Below, in pieces: positions 5,563 through 5,927 of a stretch of DNA of 5,927 bases (the first letter of the stretch is position 1; each line of letters opens with the position of its first letter). Source of the stretch: Desulfuromonadales bacterium (lineage in GTDB: Bacteria > Desulfobacterota > Desulfuromonadia > Desulfuromonadales > UBA2294). Under the pieces are notes generated by a model. That model saw only the letters and a list, made by a program, of their open reading frames with translations, was not told the DNA's origin and did not search any database. The DNA is taken from positions 1 to 5,927 of the forward strand of contig JAUVAJ010000127.1 in the NCBI GenBank assembly GCA_030591795.1, in the 5' to 3' direction. Made by a program: the position numbers and the translations under genes.

Positions 5563-5587
5563 GGCGCCTGATGAACAGTCAGGCGCC
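5563..5587 (+). terminator. Strong hairpin after the lipoprotein gene, without U tract
   Basis: The perfect 9-bp GC-rich stem GGCGCCTGA / TCAGGCGCC (5563-5571 with 5579-5587) has a 7-nt loop, 30 nt after the stop codon. No T run follows on either strand, so it is only a candidate terminator; mRNA 3'-end protection or a protein site is also possible. Confidence 0.45.
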
Positions 5588-5654
5588 ACGTAAACAACCG
5601 CTCTGGACACCACCCCAGTAAAGCGTATCAATGCACCCATTACCTGACTGACTG

Positions 5655-5663
5655 TGCTACAAT
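5655..5663 (+). promoter_or_regulatory. Candidate extended -10 promoter for the membrane protein at 5719
   Basis: TGCTACAAT (TGn-TACAAT) lies about 55 nt before the ATG, which gives a short leader. There is no recognisable -35. It is nearly the same element as the one at 4694-4702. Confidence 0.4.
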
Positions 5664-5718
5664 TCCTGATCTTCATCTATCACATAGCCACCCTCTATTT
5701 ACGAGACGACCCATACCT

Positions 5719-5927
5719 ATGAATCCAAAAACCCGACAACTCTGGCATCATCTGCGTTGGACTATTATCGGCATCGTCATCTGCCTGTTTCTCCTGGTTG
5801 TCTCCCTCAGCCAATTCCAGAGCGGCCAGGCGCGCCACGATATCTCCACCATGCTGATCGACAAGGTAGCCGGTCGGGTGCAGGGTGAAGTGGCCGACTA
5901 CATCAACCGGGTCGAAACACTGCTATA
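5719..5927 (+). CDS. N-terminus of a membrane-anchored protein, possibly a sensor (3' end outside window)
   Basis: The open frame from ATG 5719-5721 runs off the window after 69 codons. It has a short basic N-terminus (K4, R6, R13), one membrane segment (about 15-31, TIIGIVICLFLLVVSLS), then a soluble, probably helical stretch with DISTMLIDKVAGRV and EVADYINRVETLL. A short cytoplasmic tail, one helix and a start of periplasmic domain resembles sensor kinases, diguanylate cyclases, adenylate cyclases or chemoreceptors, but no output domain is visible and the class cannot be fixed. The ribosome site is weak (only a GAG-like stretch upstream). The codon pattern and a downstream reading frame without stops support it as a real gene. 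Confidence 0.75.
   Translation, partial: MNPKTRQLWHHLRWTIIGIVICLFLLVVSLSQFQSGQARHDISTMLIDKVAGRVQGEVADYINRVETLL

Noticed and set aside
1..5927. tRNA/rRNA genes, insertion sequences, CRISPR arrays, attachment sites
   Set aside because: No cloverleaf-like sequence, transposase, terminal inverted repeats or spaced direct repeats were seen on reading through the window.

Overview
The window comes from a Gram-negative bacterium, most likely a proteobacterium. It encodes lipoproteins and periplasmic proteins, a bacteriohemerythrin, an MtfA-type peptidase and a FrnE-type DsbA protein, and its genes carry AAGGAG-like ribosome binding sites. No genus can be named from this sequence. It holds nine protein-coding genes (two cut by the window edges). 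I saw no RNA genes, insertion sequences or CRISPR arrays.

Layout: (1) 1-579 (+) is the 3' end of a large secreted or surface protein, with a choice-of-anchor/HYDIN-like repeat end and a C-terminal fibronectin type III (FN3) domain. The FN3 domain is split by a two-helix membrane hairpin with a lipobox-like Cys followed by seven Gly. (2) 672-2930 (-) is a four-gene set: FHA-domain protein, MtfA-like M90 metallopeptidase, bacteriohemerythrin, PlsC-type acyltransferase. It ends in a clear minus-strand intrinsic terminator at 625-654. (3) 3112-3708 (+) and 3711-4625 (-) are two genes meeting tail to tail with 2 nt between them. Each is interrupted by one in-frame TGA. (4) 4891-5532 (+) is a glycine-zipper lipoprotein. 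(5) 5719-end (+) is the start of a membrane-anchored protein, probably a sensor.

The main result is that both interrupted genes are best read as selenoprotein genes. In the FrnE/DsbA-like protein the TGA sits exactly at the first Cys of the CPWC active site, giving U-P-W-C. In the DUF3179 protein it sits at the first Cys of the family's CPLC-type motif, giving U-P-L-A. Each TGA is followed by a hairpin of identical geometry: 13 nt, a 7-bp stem, and a 5-nt loop CGUGC or CGUGU starting 21 nt after the UGA. The stem sequences differ but pair perfectly in both. This fits the bacterial SECIS element. Reading TGA as stop would cut each gene into pieces and lose the catalytic residue.

The two selenoproteins probably act in redox chemistry, the FrnE-like one in the cytoplasm (no signal peptide) and the DUF3179 one after export (signal peptide). 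The hemerythrin operon may be an oxygen- or stress-related unit under FHA/phospho-signal influence, but that is inference from neighbourhood only.
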